A DNA stretch of 64,000 nt, from the NCBI GenBank assembly GCA_910890315.1, contig CAJVGD010000002.1, positions 1,984,001 to 2,048,000 on the forward strand. Direction: 5' to 3'. The notes under the pieces are model-generated. The model made no database searches. It was not told where the DNA came from and was given only the letters and a program-made list of their open reading frames with translations. Positions 44,053-57,686 of the stretch are shown here, piece by piece. This stretch comes from Serendipita indica DSM 11827 (Eukaryota > Basidiomycota > Agaricomycetes > Sebacinales > Serendipitaceae). Both the position numbers and the translations under genes were made by a program. Positions within the stretch are counted from its first letter, which is position 1. Each line of letters begins with the position of its first letter.

Positions 44053-46541
44053 ATGCTTGACGGCGCGTACGGAGACGCTTGGTCCGTGTGCTGTCTGAAG
44101 CCGCTTGCATGGTGTGCTGACAATTCCATAGCATCCTTCAGGGAACTAGGACCACCGGACCTATGCCAAGTTGTCAAAAGCAGCGGCAAGTCTGGCCAAA
44201 AGGACGTGAGTCGACTTACATCGTTTACCGAGGGCCTGTGACCGCCAAAGCGCTTAAATTCTTGTCCAGGCTGGATCGTATCATTACGTGTCTGGCGTTG
44301 ATGCCTCCACGTCGGCATCACTCGCAGCCTATCTTAATTCTCTCACATATGCGGTAGAGGACAATTCGACATGGTTTGCAAAGACACCGGTCTGGAAGGT
44401 TCGAAGCGGGACTTACTGTTGCTACAACGCGTTCTCGCGAGTGGATATGCGTGTCGATGTCAAAATACCTGGGGGAGTCAACGATTATGTGATTGACATT
44501 CGAGGCGACCGGTACGATTCATTTCTGTATTATTGTGTTAGTCTAAAATCGGTTCTAGGCACGAAGCAACGCAGGAACTCTGGCAAGAGACGTATCTGTC
44601 GGCTATCCTGAGAGCGATCCTCTATGCAGACGATCCAAACTATCGTCTGATAGGATATAGAAAATTAGACCCTATAACCACTCGAGAAAGCGAGGTTCGC
44701 TTCTTGCAAGCTGCAGAGGCCCTCTTTCCTTCAGGATGGCAGCTGGGGTCAGATCCAGAGATTCAAGTCGCCAGCCTCGTCTCCAACCATTTGGTTTCTG
44801 GTATAATGAAATACTTTGGGGATGGATATCGACTTGGGCAGGCGGCCAACCTGTTTGAAAAATTGCTAGTCAAGACTCCAGAGGTGGCCGCACTGCTCGC
44901 AAAGAGTTATTTGGGGATGAGTAAGTCTATTAATTCGAACTAACATCTATACTTAAATTCTATAGATGAGGAAGTCAAGGCAGTTCAAATCCTGTCGCAA
45001 GCCATTCGTGACTCTCCTCAATCATTCACATTACTGCACGTTCAGTGTGACTTCCTTCGATCCAAGGCCAAATACGAATGGGCGCTTCAGATAGCACAGC
45101 AGGCCGTCAATTGTGCCCCCAGTGAATTCGTCACCTGGGCAAAGCTCACCGAAGTCTTCATTGAGCTGGGTCAATACGAATCAGCATTGCTCACGCTCAA
45201 CTCGTGTCCCATGTTCACTTACAATGACCGGGATCTACATAGGATGCCCACACCAAGCAAGACGCACCTTCCTGTCAAACAGTTCATCGCCGACTCGCAG
45301 ATTCTGGACAGTGATGGTGTCGAGGAGGACACAGACCCAGCTCTCTTACGCTTACCCGCACCCGCTCTGCGTGGGACATTCGCAAAAGCATATGAGCTTC
45401 TGTGCCGGCTCGTCTCGGAGATTGGATGGGATGAGCTTCTGAAGACACGGAGCGCGGTGTTTGTTATGGAGGAGGAGTACCGAAATCAAAAGGCACAGAT
45501 CATTGCAGACACACTCGAGAATGATCTGCGTGGGAACGGGGTTGTGCACGAAGATGGGAGTGTGCATCCGTCCATGACGGACAAGCTGGCGACCGCAAAG
45601 CGCGGGCCAGATGGAGACGATGATGATGCGAGTACACGTGGGATGGTGTCTCCGCCACCACAGAGTGAGCAAGACGCACAACAAGACGAGATGAGAGACG
45701 ACGAAGAAGACGAGCCACATACTGCCCAAGCCGGGGCTTCAGTAAATGGCGCCAAGAAGAGCGAGTTTTCTGCTAGTCGTGGTGGCATCGATAAACCGAA
45801 ACGTGCTGCAGCGTCAGAGGCTGACGAGGACGAAGACCAGGACCGACCAAGGGAGATGAGCGGGGAGACACATGCCCTAAACAGCAAACGATTATGTGAG
45901 CGATGGCTTGACAACATGTTTATGTGTCTTTACGAAGTGCGAAACTTTGTGTCTTGCCCGAGCTATTACTCAAAAGTCGATAGGATCTGCGTGTCTGGAC
46001 CATTTTCCGCGCTGAAGTCGCTCACTTCAAGAATCACCGTCAAGCATATCGCAAGACTGGCTCTGAATGGGAGATTCTAGGTGACCTGGGCACACGATTG
46101 CTCCACAGAGAGGAGGCAAAGGAAGCCTATCAACGGTCGCTGGACATCAAGTTCTCTGCAAAAGCATGGATGAAATTATTGGAGATCTATGCTGCAGAAG
46201 GCGACCTCCAACGAAGCCTGAACGCCGCAATCCGCATTACGGCCTACCAGCATCGATGGTACTTTGAGATGGCGGTATGTCCGTTCTATGCAATATAAAC
46301 CTTGACTGATATCGGTGCAGTTCCCGACTGCCGTGGCTCATAATCTCTACAAGCTCGGGCTCATTCACGGACATGCAAAAATTTCGTTCACTCTCCTGAG
46401 TATGGGACTGCCCGATGGAATTCGAAAAATTGTGGAGAACTACTTGCAGTATGGCAAAACATTTCAGATAGAGGTACGAGTTTTTGCACATGGATGGCTG
46501 GTCGCTAACGCCTCGCGACTTGGCAGGGCTACGACTTCTAG
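44053..46541 (+). CDS. ChAPs family protein (Chs5-Arf1-binding, exomer subunit; Bud7/Chs6-like)
   Basis: Predicted exomer cargo adaptor that sorts selected proteins such as chitin synthase from the trans-Golgi to the surface. The start at 44053 (MLDGAYGDAWSVCCLKPLAW) is tentative; the conserved head is SIASFRELGPPDLCQVVKSS. After an intron ending TTGTCCAG comes AGSYHYVSGVDASTSASLAA, WKVRSGTYCCYNAFSRVDMR, then VRFLQAAEALFPSGW and TPR-like helices (GYRLGQAANLFEKLLVKTPE, AKLTEVFIELGQYESALLTL). An acidic, Ser-rich spacer of about 110 residues follows, then the C-terminal TPR part (EEAKEAYQRSLDIKFSAKAW, RSLNAAIRITAYQHRWYFEM), ending KTFQIEGYDF at 46539-46541. About eight introns. The family is sure; paralogue identity is not. 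Confidence 0.9.
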
Positions 46542-47499
46542 GACTCGGGGTCCCTTGTTGCTACGTCTCGTATTATGCATCTAATAAATTTCTCAAACAA
46601 AATGATGGTTGCTTGGAACATCTGGAATTCGATGAAACAAGCTGCTGCCGTACTATTTCTGAATGAATATTATTAGGAAAGTGTCTCTAGTGGCGGCCAG
46701 CTTTGCCAGTTCTTCATTCATTATTCCAGCAACCCCACGGATTGCACAAGTGACCTTGCCGAAAGACTAAGAACGGTTGATAATAGCAAACTTATGATTA
46801 GGAATTCCAAGTTTTGGTGAAAAAGTTCTGTCCAGGATCGAATTAGACTACCTGACAAGAAAATGCTACTCATCAAGCTTCTCAGAGGGACATTCGAATG
46901 AATATCCGGGATAATACTTTTCTTTACTTGACATCAATCAAATTATAAATACTTCTGTCGACGACCCAGGGCTTGAACACGGGTTCCAATGAAATGCCCA
47001 ATCTCAGTCCACCTTACATAGGCTCACTGAGCTTATGTGAATCTGTGAATATATATTGCAAAGACAGATACGAGTCTCCGAGCAGGCTATTAGCAATATA
47101 ATGGACCGGCTAGGTTTGCAGCTTATCTGAATCACTGGATGGGGCGTCCAGGTAGTCCTATCTTATCTTCCGGTTCACTCCAGGCTTTCGTATCCTCAGA
47201 GAGCCCAGCTTTCTCAGTGGGCCCCAATTTAGATTATTGACCCAGGCCTCAATACTCGACCTTGTTATTTACGCAATCAATCGATAGAACGCTCGACATT
47301 TTCTCACTTGTATGGGTAGCAATGTATTGGTTAAAGTGAGACGCGTTGCGCTCATTGAATTAAGTCGGGGAGGTGGAGGGAGGGTAATAAACAATGATAC
47401 ACAGCACGGCTGTAACCATTTTACGCGAGGGCAGGTCCATGCCAATGCCTAGGAAACTCTCCAAAGACCATTAAAGAACAAAGCTCACGCCGTCAGCAC
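46542..47499. other. Intergenic, 958 bp
   Basis: AT-rich, with no frame of coding character and no clear repeat. It separates the ends of two convergent genes (ChAPs and cupredoxin), so it should hold two 3' untranslated regions. I cannot support an RNA gene here. Confidence 0.4.
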
Positions 47500-48269
47500 C
47501 TATAGGAGGAGCGACGCAGCAACACCGGCGAGAACAACGGCGACGCTTGATCGAGCCGAGAGAACTGAGGCTCCATTTGGCGTCGTGGTGGATGTAGAGC
47601 TTGCGCTTGGCGAGCTACCTGCTCCGCTGGTGCTGGACGCTCCTCCGGACGCAGACCCCGATGCAGATCCCGTTGTAGGTGTAAACGGAGCAGTTACGCC
47701 GAAGCTATAGGATTATTTATGAGTTATTCAGAAGTTGGTAATGGTTGGGAACTCACCCAGGCTCGTCGGCGTTCGGAACAGCAGCGGCGAAATCGGCAAA
47801 CGTCCTCCCTGGAGTAGTGGGTGGGTTGATAGCACCATACATTCCACCCTTGCAATGAGGCTTGCGCGCACAGAAGAACCAGATGGGGTTGGCGGTCTGG
47901 GTGACTTCAAGGGTGAAGACACCAATCTGACCGCTGGCGGCGTTGTAGGGCATGAATGGAGAGGTGAAGCCGTTCTGTTGGGTGACCGTGTTGAATTGCT
48001 GTGTGCATGGGTCTAAATTTTGTAAATAAGCATGCCCTCCTTGATGATTCAGTGGATACGCACTTGCAAACGAGCTTTGGGTCACAGTGTGGTTACCGCC
48101 TCGGAATTCAAAGTTGATAAAGTCACCGACGTCGGCCTGGATGACTTGTGGGTTGAAGACGAGCGCTGGGAGCACCCGAGGCGTCGGCGCCCACAACAAC
48201 GGTGATATTCTTCGCAAAGGCGGGCGCAACGGTAGCGAGAGCGGCGACAATGGCGGTCGAGAACTTCAT
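47500..48269 (-). CDS. Secreted Ser-rich cupredoxin, probable GPI anchor; apparent 1-nt frameshift
   Basis: Predicted extracellular blue-copper-like protein. Starts at 48269 with a signal peptide (MKFSTAIVAALATVAPAFA), then KNITVVVGADASGA. The next residues should be P-A-L-V-F-N-P-Q, but the DNA has one extra base in the GGG at 48168-48170, so the frame shifts here. Downstream the fold continues well: QVIQADVGDFINFEFRGGNH, TVTQSSFANPC across a 51-nt intron, and WFFCARKPHCKGGMYGAINP with the Cys, His and Met expected as copper ligands plus the first His in GGNHTV. A Ser/Gly/Ala-rich linker (TTGSASGSASGGASS) and a hydrophobic end (SVAVVLAGVAASLLL) indicate GPI anchoring. Many such proteins are expanded in Agaricomycetes. 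Confidence 0.85.
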
Positions 48270-48703
48270 GGTCGATAAAAGTTGTTGAAGAGAGTGAGAA
48301 GCTAGGCGAATGAAGGCTGAAAAATGAAAGGCGTGGAGAGAGAGACTGTAGATCGATGATCAGCACGGGGCAACGGGGTAACGGAGGGCGGAGATCAAGC
48401 AGATCCTCGACGACGCCGCCGTAGCTGGCCCGCGTCGACGAGAAATGACCCAAAATGCAACTTACCCTGCTCAGGCGGCGAGTGCGAAGAAAGGACGGAG
48501 GCGGACGAGGACAAGGGGTGGGGAGTCAAGGCGACAATGGGGGCAGCGCTTTTATAGTGCAACGGGGCCAAGGTAACGAAGGTAAGCGACCAAATACGAG
48601 GCAACCGAGGAAGCCCTTTGCATGTTGCCATAAACAGAAACCCCAATTCAGTTAGCGCTGCCATCAAGGGCGATGAGCTGCACTGACAAGCAGTGACAGC
48701 GCG
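48270..48703. other. Intergenic, 434 bp, cupredoxin upstream region
   Basis: The region upstream of the cupredoxin start and beyond the GPN2 stop. Its first half is purine-rich on the + strand (pyrimidine-rich in the transcript sense). A 90-codon open frame at 48395-48667 on the minus strand lacks coding character. Confidence 0.4.
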
Positions 48704-49842
48704 TTATTGTGGGCGTTGGAGTATTCGCGCCTCTCTGCGCCTCTGTTCGAGTTCGTGTGCATCCCATTCGTCCTTTGCGTCCAGCCACCTTTCTTGTACA
48801 TCCCGCACGTTCCCTGCACCGCCGGGTATGGAGCCTGCAGCTGATGTGAAGAGGGAGTAGATATTAGGGCGGCGTGTGCTTGGTGTTGATTCGCTGCTGG
48901 GCTCTGGTGAAGGCTCAGACTGTGGAACGAATATGCACCCTGTGGCGCGGTCCACCAAGCGCATTAATCTGAGCATTGAATCACGGTCCTGATATCAATT
49001 TAGTAAACAATATCGTAGAAATATACTCGCAGACCTCTACCGCCAGTGTCTCAAACCCCACGTATGGGAAATCCTGGATGAGCTCGGCAATACGCATGTT
49101 CAGTGCGGCAAATTTCGTCCCCTGAGGCAACAAATCTTCGAGATAGGCAAGATTCTGGACCTCAGTATAATAGTCCAGGTTGAAGTCTGTCAAATGTCAA
49201 GAGGTAGTCCCGTCTGACAACGGAGACAACACACCCAATTCACCGAATTGAGAAAGAAGATCGATTTTGGATAGAACATTGATATGTGGTAGCTCGAGTT
49301 GAAGCATTGTCCGCAGGGAGAGCAACAAAACGGAAATGTACTTGGCGGCATCGGTCACATAGTGCGCGTCGCAAAGATTCACAGCTGCCAACTAGAAACA
49401 GAGAGTTCCATATGCTTGCAAAGAGCTCGGCAAAGAGGAGACGCACCCGAAATAAGTCATTCTTGGAGAGCGCTTTGATGACCTTCTTCAGGCTTTCGTG
49501 ATTCGTGCTGAGTTCGACTTGTCCCGGAAGATCGAAGACAACCCAAGTTTCATTGTCTAGCTTTGCCAGTTCCTCGAGCAACCAGTCTATGTTTGCCTCG
49601 AGATACTCCATACAGTACAGCATAGCGCCGTTAGGACCAAGTCCAAACTCATTCATTACATCCTGGAGCGTGACGAGTGACGAGATGGAGATGGTGCACG
49701 GGTATGGTAGGCTTTCGTTGGCCGGATCCAGATTTACAATCGCGATAGGGCGCGATAGCGCCGTGAAAAGCTGGTATTTCCCATATGCGTACGTTGATTT
49801 TCCTGCTCCAGGTGCACCAATCACTATTTCACCAAACGGCAT
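48704..49842 (-). CDS. GPN2: GPN-loop GTPase 2
   Basis: Conserved cytosolic GTPase that helps assemble and import RNA polymerases. From 49842: [20 protein letters not shown] (P-loop GAPGAGKST), then [20 protein letters not shown], the family insert motif [20 protein letters not shown] with the GPN loop, [18 protein letters not shown] (switch region DLPGQVEL), [33 protein letters not shown] (guanine-binding SKxD), [29 protein letters not shown] and a variable tail ([10 protein letters not shown]) followed by a charged helix ending [12 protein letters not shown]. Four introns. Full length. The family also includes Npa3 (GPN1) and GPN3; the FGLGPNGAM and YVGFETLAV blocks point to GPN2. Confidence 0.94.
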
Positions 49843-50490
49843 GATGAGGGTAAGGTCAGAATTCTGTTCGCCACCTTGGATTCCGTTTGCCCCTATAGCT
49901 AAACACAGGGGGGAATCGACGTGATATTGGAGTTAGATGTGCTTCAATGGATGAAAAGCATCACATCACTCGACAAATTTGGACGCATCATGCGATGTGG
50001 ACCAAGCATGCAGGGAAACCGTTGAAACTAGAGTGGACCTCCCTGTAGGCGTGAGAGTGCATTTAATCTTCTCTCTAGCTATATATAACATTTATGAGGG
50101 CCCAGGTTATTCTCTTTGATTGTTGGAAGCACTCAAAATCACTTTTGTTCTGTTCCCAGCAAAGAGGCTGCTTATTTCTCAACCACACAAGCGAATCGAT
50201 ACAAACTCGCCTTGGCCACCCGAAGAGATCTGGGATCTATCCAGAGCTGGAAAGTGGCCTCGAAGAGTACTTGAGCATGTTTCGAACTATTGCGCCATTA
50301 CCATAGGTTGTGCTGGATGTCTCCCTCAGTCTAGCGGACTCATCCAATACCCTCTCATTTAATCACACATCAGATGAGTCCACGACCTCGTTGAAGAGTA
50401 GATAAAGGATACAAATGAGCAATCGGGATGGGGTAGTAATAACACATGAAACGGAGCAAATGGTCTGAACAAAAAGAGTCACCACAAGAC
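49843..50490. other. Intergenic, 648 bp
   Basis: Upstream of GPN2 and downstream of the secreted protein gene. Open frames of 60-80 codons here lack coding character. No RNA gene or repeat seen. Confidence 0.4.
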
Positions 50491-52167
50491 TTAGACGTTC
50501 TTCTTGACAGCGTTGTTGAACGCATCAGCAAACGCCTGGCCAGTAAGACCGTCAGAAGCCGCGATGGCAGCTGTGCAGTCCTGGATGGCGACGGTGTTGG
50601 CGTCGCAATCGCTCTTGACACGGTCGCAAATGAAAGTGGTGATAATCTTTCCGTTGAGAGCAGAACCGTGAACAAAGCCTTTGCCAGAGGGAGCAAACGA
50701 GTTCTCCTTGCGGCCATCAAAGATGCCGAATTGGACCGTGGGGACGTCGCACTTGTTGAAGTTGGCCTTTGAAGCGAGAGCAGCATCACCAGCTCCACCA
50801 CCAACAGCAGCGGGAACCTGAGCAAAGTTGGTCTCGATACCGAGGGCGGCGTTGAACTGATCCGCCTTTGCTCCACCAGCCACGTTGGCGACGGCTGTAA
50901 TGGCGTTCCTGCAAGCCGTGACGGTTTCAGCGGGGGCCTTGCACTTGTCAGCAAGAATGTTGCAGATGGCGTTGAGGACAATCTGTCCGTTCAGGGCAGA
51001 AGACTGGGCAAACTCGTTGCGGTTTTGAGGTTGAAAGCTGAACTCGGCAAGTTTGCGACCCTCAAAGCCGGGACCGAATTCAACAGCAGGGTTTGTGCAG
51101 GATCCAAAGTTGAGTGCGCCGGATGGAGCTGCCTCAACGGTTTGAGCAGGAGCGGCGGCCGCTGGGGTGCTTGCGACCTTGTTCTCCGTCGCTGTAACAG
51201 TCACGGTAGCGGCAGGAGGGCAGGTGCCTGTGACATTGGGTTGAGCTGTGACGGTCACAGTCTGCTGAGGTGGGCACGAACCAGTAGCACCGGCATTGCC
51301 GTCGTTGTTGTTGGCGTCGCCCTGGTTGGCATTGCCATTGTTATTGGCGTCTCCCTGGTTTGCGTTATTGTTGTTGCCGTTGTTATTGTTCTCAGCGGGT
51401 GCTGCAGCAGCACCGCCAGCCAACGGTGAAGTGTTCGCTTGAGAACCCTTCCTGACAGTCGTCTTGGTCTCTGGATCGAAGAAGAGATCTATGGCAGGTG
51501 AGAATGTATCCAGATCTGGAGTGATCAAAACGTACCGGGATCGTTGGCGGGATCCTGAGCTTGATTGAGACCGACAAGTTGAGCATTGCGAGGTGCCTTC
51601 TGGCAGAAGACACTGTTGCGAAGCGTCGGTGGGCTGGAAAGAGATCAGTATCGACACTTTCAATTCGTCGATCAAACCCACTTGGTGGAGAAGTCAGGAG
51701 GAGTGTTCTTCTCGCACTGTCTGAACTTGATGGCGAGCTGAATGACTGTCAGGCGGTGATAAAACAGGAAATCTCTTGTACACACCTCGACCATCTTGGC
51801 AGCCGTAGCGGCATCCTGGGTCTTGGAGGCATCGATGATATCGTCTACGCCATACGATCAGCACAAAGTCGCCATCTGTAGACTATGACAATACCTGCAA
51901 GATCTTGCTGAGCACAAATGGCGGCGCCAGCCAAAAGAGTTCCTACAAGAGATGAGGGAGAATCATGGACGACGTTTTGATGAACGTACCAGGAACGCGT
52001 CCACCAAGGACACCGCAAATTGCACCATTACAGGCGGCACCGATTTCACCTCCAATGCCTCCGCACTGCTCCTGACCGAAGCGACGAGGATAGAGCAAAG
52101 GACGAGCAAAGGCTTCTGGGATAGCCGCTGCGATGGCAAGAGTGATGAGAGAAGACTTGACGAACAT
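50491..52167 (-). CDS. Secreted protein with duplicated Cys-containing domain and Asn/Gly-rich repeat
   Basis: Family not recognised. From 52167 a signal peptide (MFVKSSLITLAIAAAIPEAF) leads to a Gly/Cys segment (GQEQCGGIGGEIGAACNGAI). Four short exons follow, giving LLAGAAICAQQDLA, DIIDASKTQDAATAAKMVE and FRQCEKNTPPDFSTK. Then comes an Asn/Gln/Gly/Asp repeat, and two TVTVTA segments with Thr/Ala/Pro. The C-terminal half has two copies of one domain: FGSCTNPAVEFG-P-GFEGRK to AITAVA, and FNKCDVPTVQFGIFDGRK to AAIAAS, each with SALNG-x-I and I-C spacing. It looks like a secreted structural or surface protein. Expressed or infection-related roles are possible but not shown. Ends at 50491 (NNAVKKNV). 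Confidence 0.82.
50545..51110 (-). repeat. Two tandem copies of a Cys-containing domain within the secreted protein
   Basis: Copy 1 about 51110-50880, copy 2 about 50765-50545. Shared frame: C-x2-P-x-V-x-FG, (F/I)(E/D)GRK, F-x-P, SALNG-x-I, IC, C-x-A and C-x-x-AI. Divergence is high, so the duplication is old. Confidence 0.65.
51291..51391 (-). repeat. Asn/Gln/Gly/Asp-rich short tandem repeat in coding sequence
   Basis: Encodes repeats of the type NANQGDANNNG. About two clear copies plus degenerate flanks. Such in-frame repeats vary in length between strains of many fungi. Confidence 0.7.
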
Positions 52168-53210
52168 GATTGATAACAATAGAGCGAGAGTTGGCTGGGC
52201 TTGTCGAAAAGTGTGTCGTGAATGAAAATCTACCCCTGGTAGGACCTTGGATTGCTGATCTGATGAAGAAGGAAAGAGAATGTGGATGCCGAAGGGCGCT
52301 GGGAGTTGAAAAAGGTGGAAAAAGGATGGAAGGAACCGGTCGACGGTAGAGGTAAAGGAGAACGAGACGTGGATAATTGTGAGTCTGAGTTGCATCCATG
52401 AAGGTCGCCTTTTAAGTGATGAGGCCTGCACGTCGGCTCGTTAGCGATGGGAGGTGTTGCCTGACGACCTTGAGTGCTGCCCGCGAGTGCCTAGTGGAAC
52501 GTGTCCGGTCGCACGCGGCAGGATATCGGAGACCTGATCACGAAGGAAACCATGCAGTTTGAAGCTCCAACGTTCCTTGGGTTGCCAGAGGGTGTCGAGC
52601 GCCGCGCTCGTTGCCTGCACAACGTATTCTCAAACTAATAAATGCTTGTGCATCTAGGCCGACAACGCCATGTCGAATTGGATCATAGACCGTCAACACC
52701 TTTGAAGCGTCATTTGTAGTGCACGGTAATTTTGTGTTGGTAAATTTATCTGTTGATAGATTGATGATGAGATTGATGAACTCGGTCAAAGACCTCGACT
52801 CCTGACGCGTGTACCCGGATTTGCATGGCATTACACTGGAAACGGAGTGTATCAAGCAAGGAAGGGAAACAGGGACGCGTATTATCGCTTGTAGCTAGTG
52901 TTGTAACGTCTGTCGGCCCATCTGGACCGCGGCTGACTGGCTTTCTCGCGCGTCCCTGGCCATGGGTGGCGAGCTCAGTAGGCACAAAGGAGCCTACATG
53001 GCTGCTGAGACAAGCTACAAACTGTTCAAGACTCTGATTTTAACATCGCCAGCGGTATACGAGAAATTCGTTGGTGTCGTTCGGTTTCAAGTGCAACTTG
53101 GACTCTGCGTGATAGTGGACCCGCGTCTTGCCCATCGTTTGCAGCCACGACACCCTCATCACGATAAAGAGACAAGCAATTCTGGAACATAATCTTCATT
53201 TCCGCTCACC
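52168..53210. other. Intergenic, 1043 bp
   Basis: Divergent upstream region of the secreted protein and calcineurin A genes, the longest gene-free stretch in the window. No convincing gene on either strand. Confidence 0.45.
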
Positions 53211-55693
<2,483 letters not shown>

Positions 55694-55901
55694 GTATTAC
55701 GAGCTCTGGGTGCGTATGTGGAAGACATAAACAGGCAACAAGAGTAAAAGACGAGAATCTGTATCCTGCACCGGTGTATCTTTCGTGATCATGACCTATT
55801 TTTCGCTCTTTTTGACTTGGAACCCATCCTTGACCACAGTTTACATCTTCTGAAATGTCGCGTCCAGACGTTGTGAGGTGAGTCAGAACTTGGACCTGAC
55901 C

Positions 55902-57653
55902 ATGCGATCATGTTGGGTATTGTTAGCGCTGGTCGGCGGGCCCATAGTGGCTGCAAGGGCCACACCAAAATATGAGACATTAGTTGTGATTCCTCAAGAG
56001 CGCTCGTTTACCTCCCACTGCGACGCATCCTTCCGTGGGACCTATCACAACGCAGGAAGGCCGTTGTCGTTATATGCGACGTCGAGTGCGTGTACTGGAC
56101 TCGGAGACACGCCTATTGAGGCATCTGTGTCATTGGAATCCACACCAAGTTCGGATATTTTGTTCTGGGTCGAAGAGATCGTCACGGACGGTCAGCTTCG
56201 GGCGCAGAGTCATGGTGCACCCAAGATATTTATAGAATCCGTGATTGATTCGCATCAAGTTTCGCTCAGTGGATCCAGAACTGCACCGGGCAAGATTCTC
56301 TGGTTCTCCGAGACCGCAGCCATTCTTTCTATCCCCGAGGACCAAATATCGACACTGGATATGCACTTATCACCGCTATGGGAAGCAGTACGGATCCCAG
56401 TCGACCCATTGCCAATCAAAGCGTCGACAGAATCCGACTCTGACAAGCGACTGAGGAAGATTCTCTCCACAGTGCACTTCAACCCGGATATATCATCCAT
56501 TTTATCCTCCATCTCCTTGGCACGAATGCTATTTGACATTCGTTGGCTTACAGGAGAGGCGTCCGACTCGCCCATCATTAGCCGCCATAGCTTTTCCGAT
56601 GGAGCACGCGTCGCTGCCAAGTGGATCAGATCTAAAATGGAAGAATATGGCGCGGCGTGTGAATACATGGACTTCCTGGAGGGCTTTGCCCCCAATATCA
56701 TTTGTCGCTATGCAGCCAACCCGGACGGCAACTCAACAGAGGCGACTACAGCGAAAGGTCCAAGAGTCATTCTAAGCGCTCATTATGACAGTCGCGGCTC
56801 TTTCGGAAGGCATGTCGTCCCTCTCAGATCTCGCGTAGCTTACCACCTTGCAGCACAAGGGCTCCTGGCGGGGACGATGATGGCAGTACGTTTTCTTTCC
56901 CTTCTTCTGCTGGGCTGGTGCTAACATCGGACAAGGCGGTGTGGTTCATCTTCTCTCCATTGCAAGAGCAATCTCAACGAAGAGCGTGTACTTCAATGTC
57001 GATGTTGAGCTATGCGCCTTTGCAGGGGAAGAGCAGGGGCTTCTTGGTAGCAGCGCTTATGCTAGTAGGTTTCTCCCTGCCTCTGGAAATGAGATGGTTA
57101 CTTGCTTGCAGAGAAGCTCTACGAGGATGGCGAAGATATTTTGTTAATGATTCAGGCGGACATGTTGGCTTACCACTCGTCGGAGGAGCCCATGCAGCTA
57201 GGACTGCCGCAAGCGTAAGCGCAGTCAACTTAGAGTTTTCTCATCTAATCGCCAAATAGGATTGGTAGCCCTGTTGCAGCCGAACTTGTCGCTAATATAT
57301 CATCGATATATGCACCAGAATTGACCGTTGGGATCACCGCCGCCTGCTGCAGCGACCATCAGTCCTTCTGGCAATATGGCATGTGCTTGTTTCACATATA
57401 ATTCATCCATGCTGATCAAGGGACACAGGGTTCTCTGCAACACAAGTGTTTGAGAGAGCTGGCGACATCATCGACCCGATGTATCACAACTCTGGAGATC
57501 TATCCAACCGGACCAACTATGATCTCAATCAAGTCCATTCGATTGCCAAGGTCACGGTATGTAAGAGCCTCGCAACGGGCCTGAATTTCTTATCATTATT
57601 AGTTGGCCACCTTACTGCACACAGCTGGATTTGGATTTTCGAGCGACAACTAG
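55902..57653 (+). CDS. Secreted M28 zinc metallopeptidase (leucine aminopeptidase-like)
   Basis: Predicted extracellular aminopeptidase. The start at 55902 gives a signal peptide (MRSCWVLLALVGGPIVAARA). A long N-terminal prosegment precedes the catalytic domain, with RVILSAHYDSRGSFG (metal His), TRAPGGDDDGSGVVHLLS (metal Asp), VELCAFAGEEQGLLGSSAYA (Glu-Glu), LMIQADMLAYHSSEE (Asp) and IDPMYHNSGDLSNRTNYD (His), ending AGFGFSSDN. The HYDSRGS and GGDDDGSG blocks are joined by a likely GC-AG intron at 56810-56851; reading through it removes the metal-binding GGDDDGSG motif. A second possible GC-AG intron is at 57379-57428. Convergent with LYS2, 33 nt apart. Confidence 0.88.
56810..56851 (+). other. 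Candidate GC-AG intron in the M28 peptidase gene
   Basis: Donor GGAAG|GCATGT and acceptor CTTGCAG|CACAAG; 42 nt. Splicing gives HYDSRGSFG-S-TRAPGGDDDG, as the family requires. The two GT dinucleotides nearby give the wrong phase. Confidence 0.65.
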
Positions 57654-57686
57654 ACTCGAATTGATTACTTCTATCCTAAAACTGCT

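Noticed and set aside
46960-47000. A tRNA-like stretch with GGGTTCCAATG
   Set aside because: No matching A box or acceptor stem could be paired around it, so a tRNA call is not supported.
48395-48667. A 90-codon minus-strand frame upstream of the cupredoxin
   Set aside because: Low-complexity Ser/Leu/Pro content, no signal or motif, and it sits in the promoter region.
55855-55877. An upstream ATG (ATGTCGCGTCC) as the start of the M28 peptidase
   Set aside because: The ATG at 55902 gives a clear signal peptide directly; the upstream one is out of frame without an extra intron.
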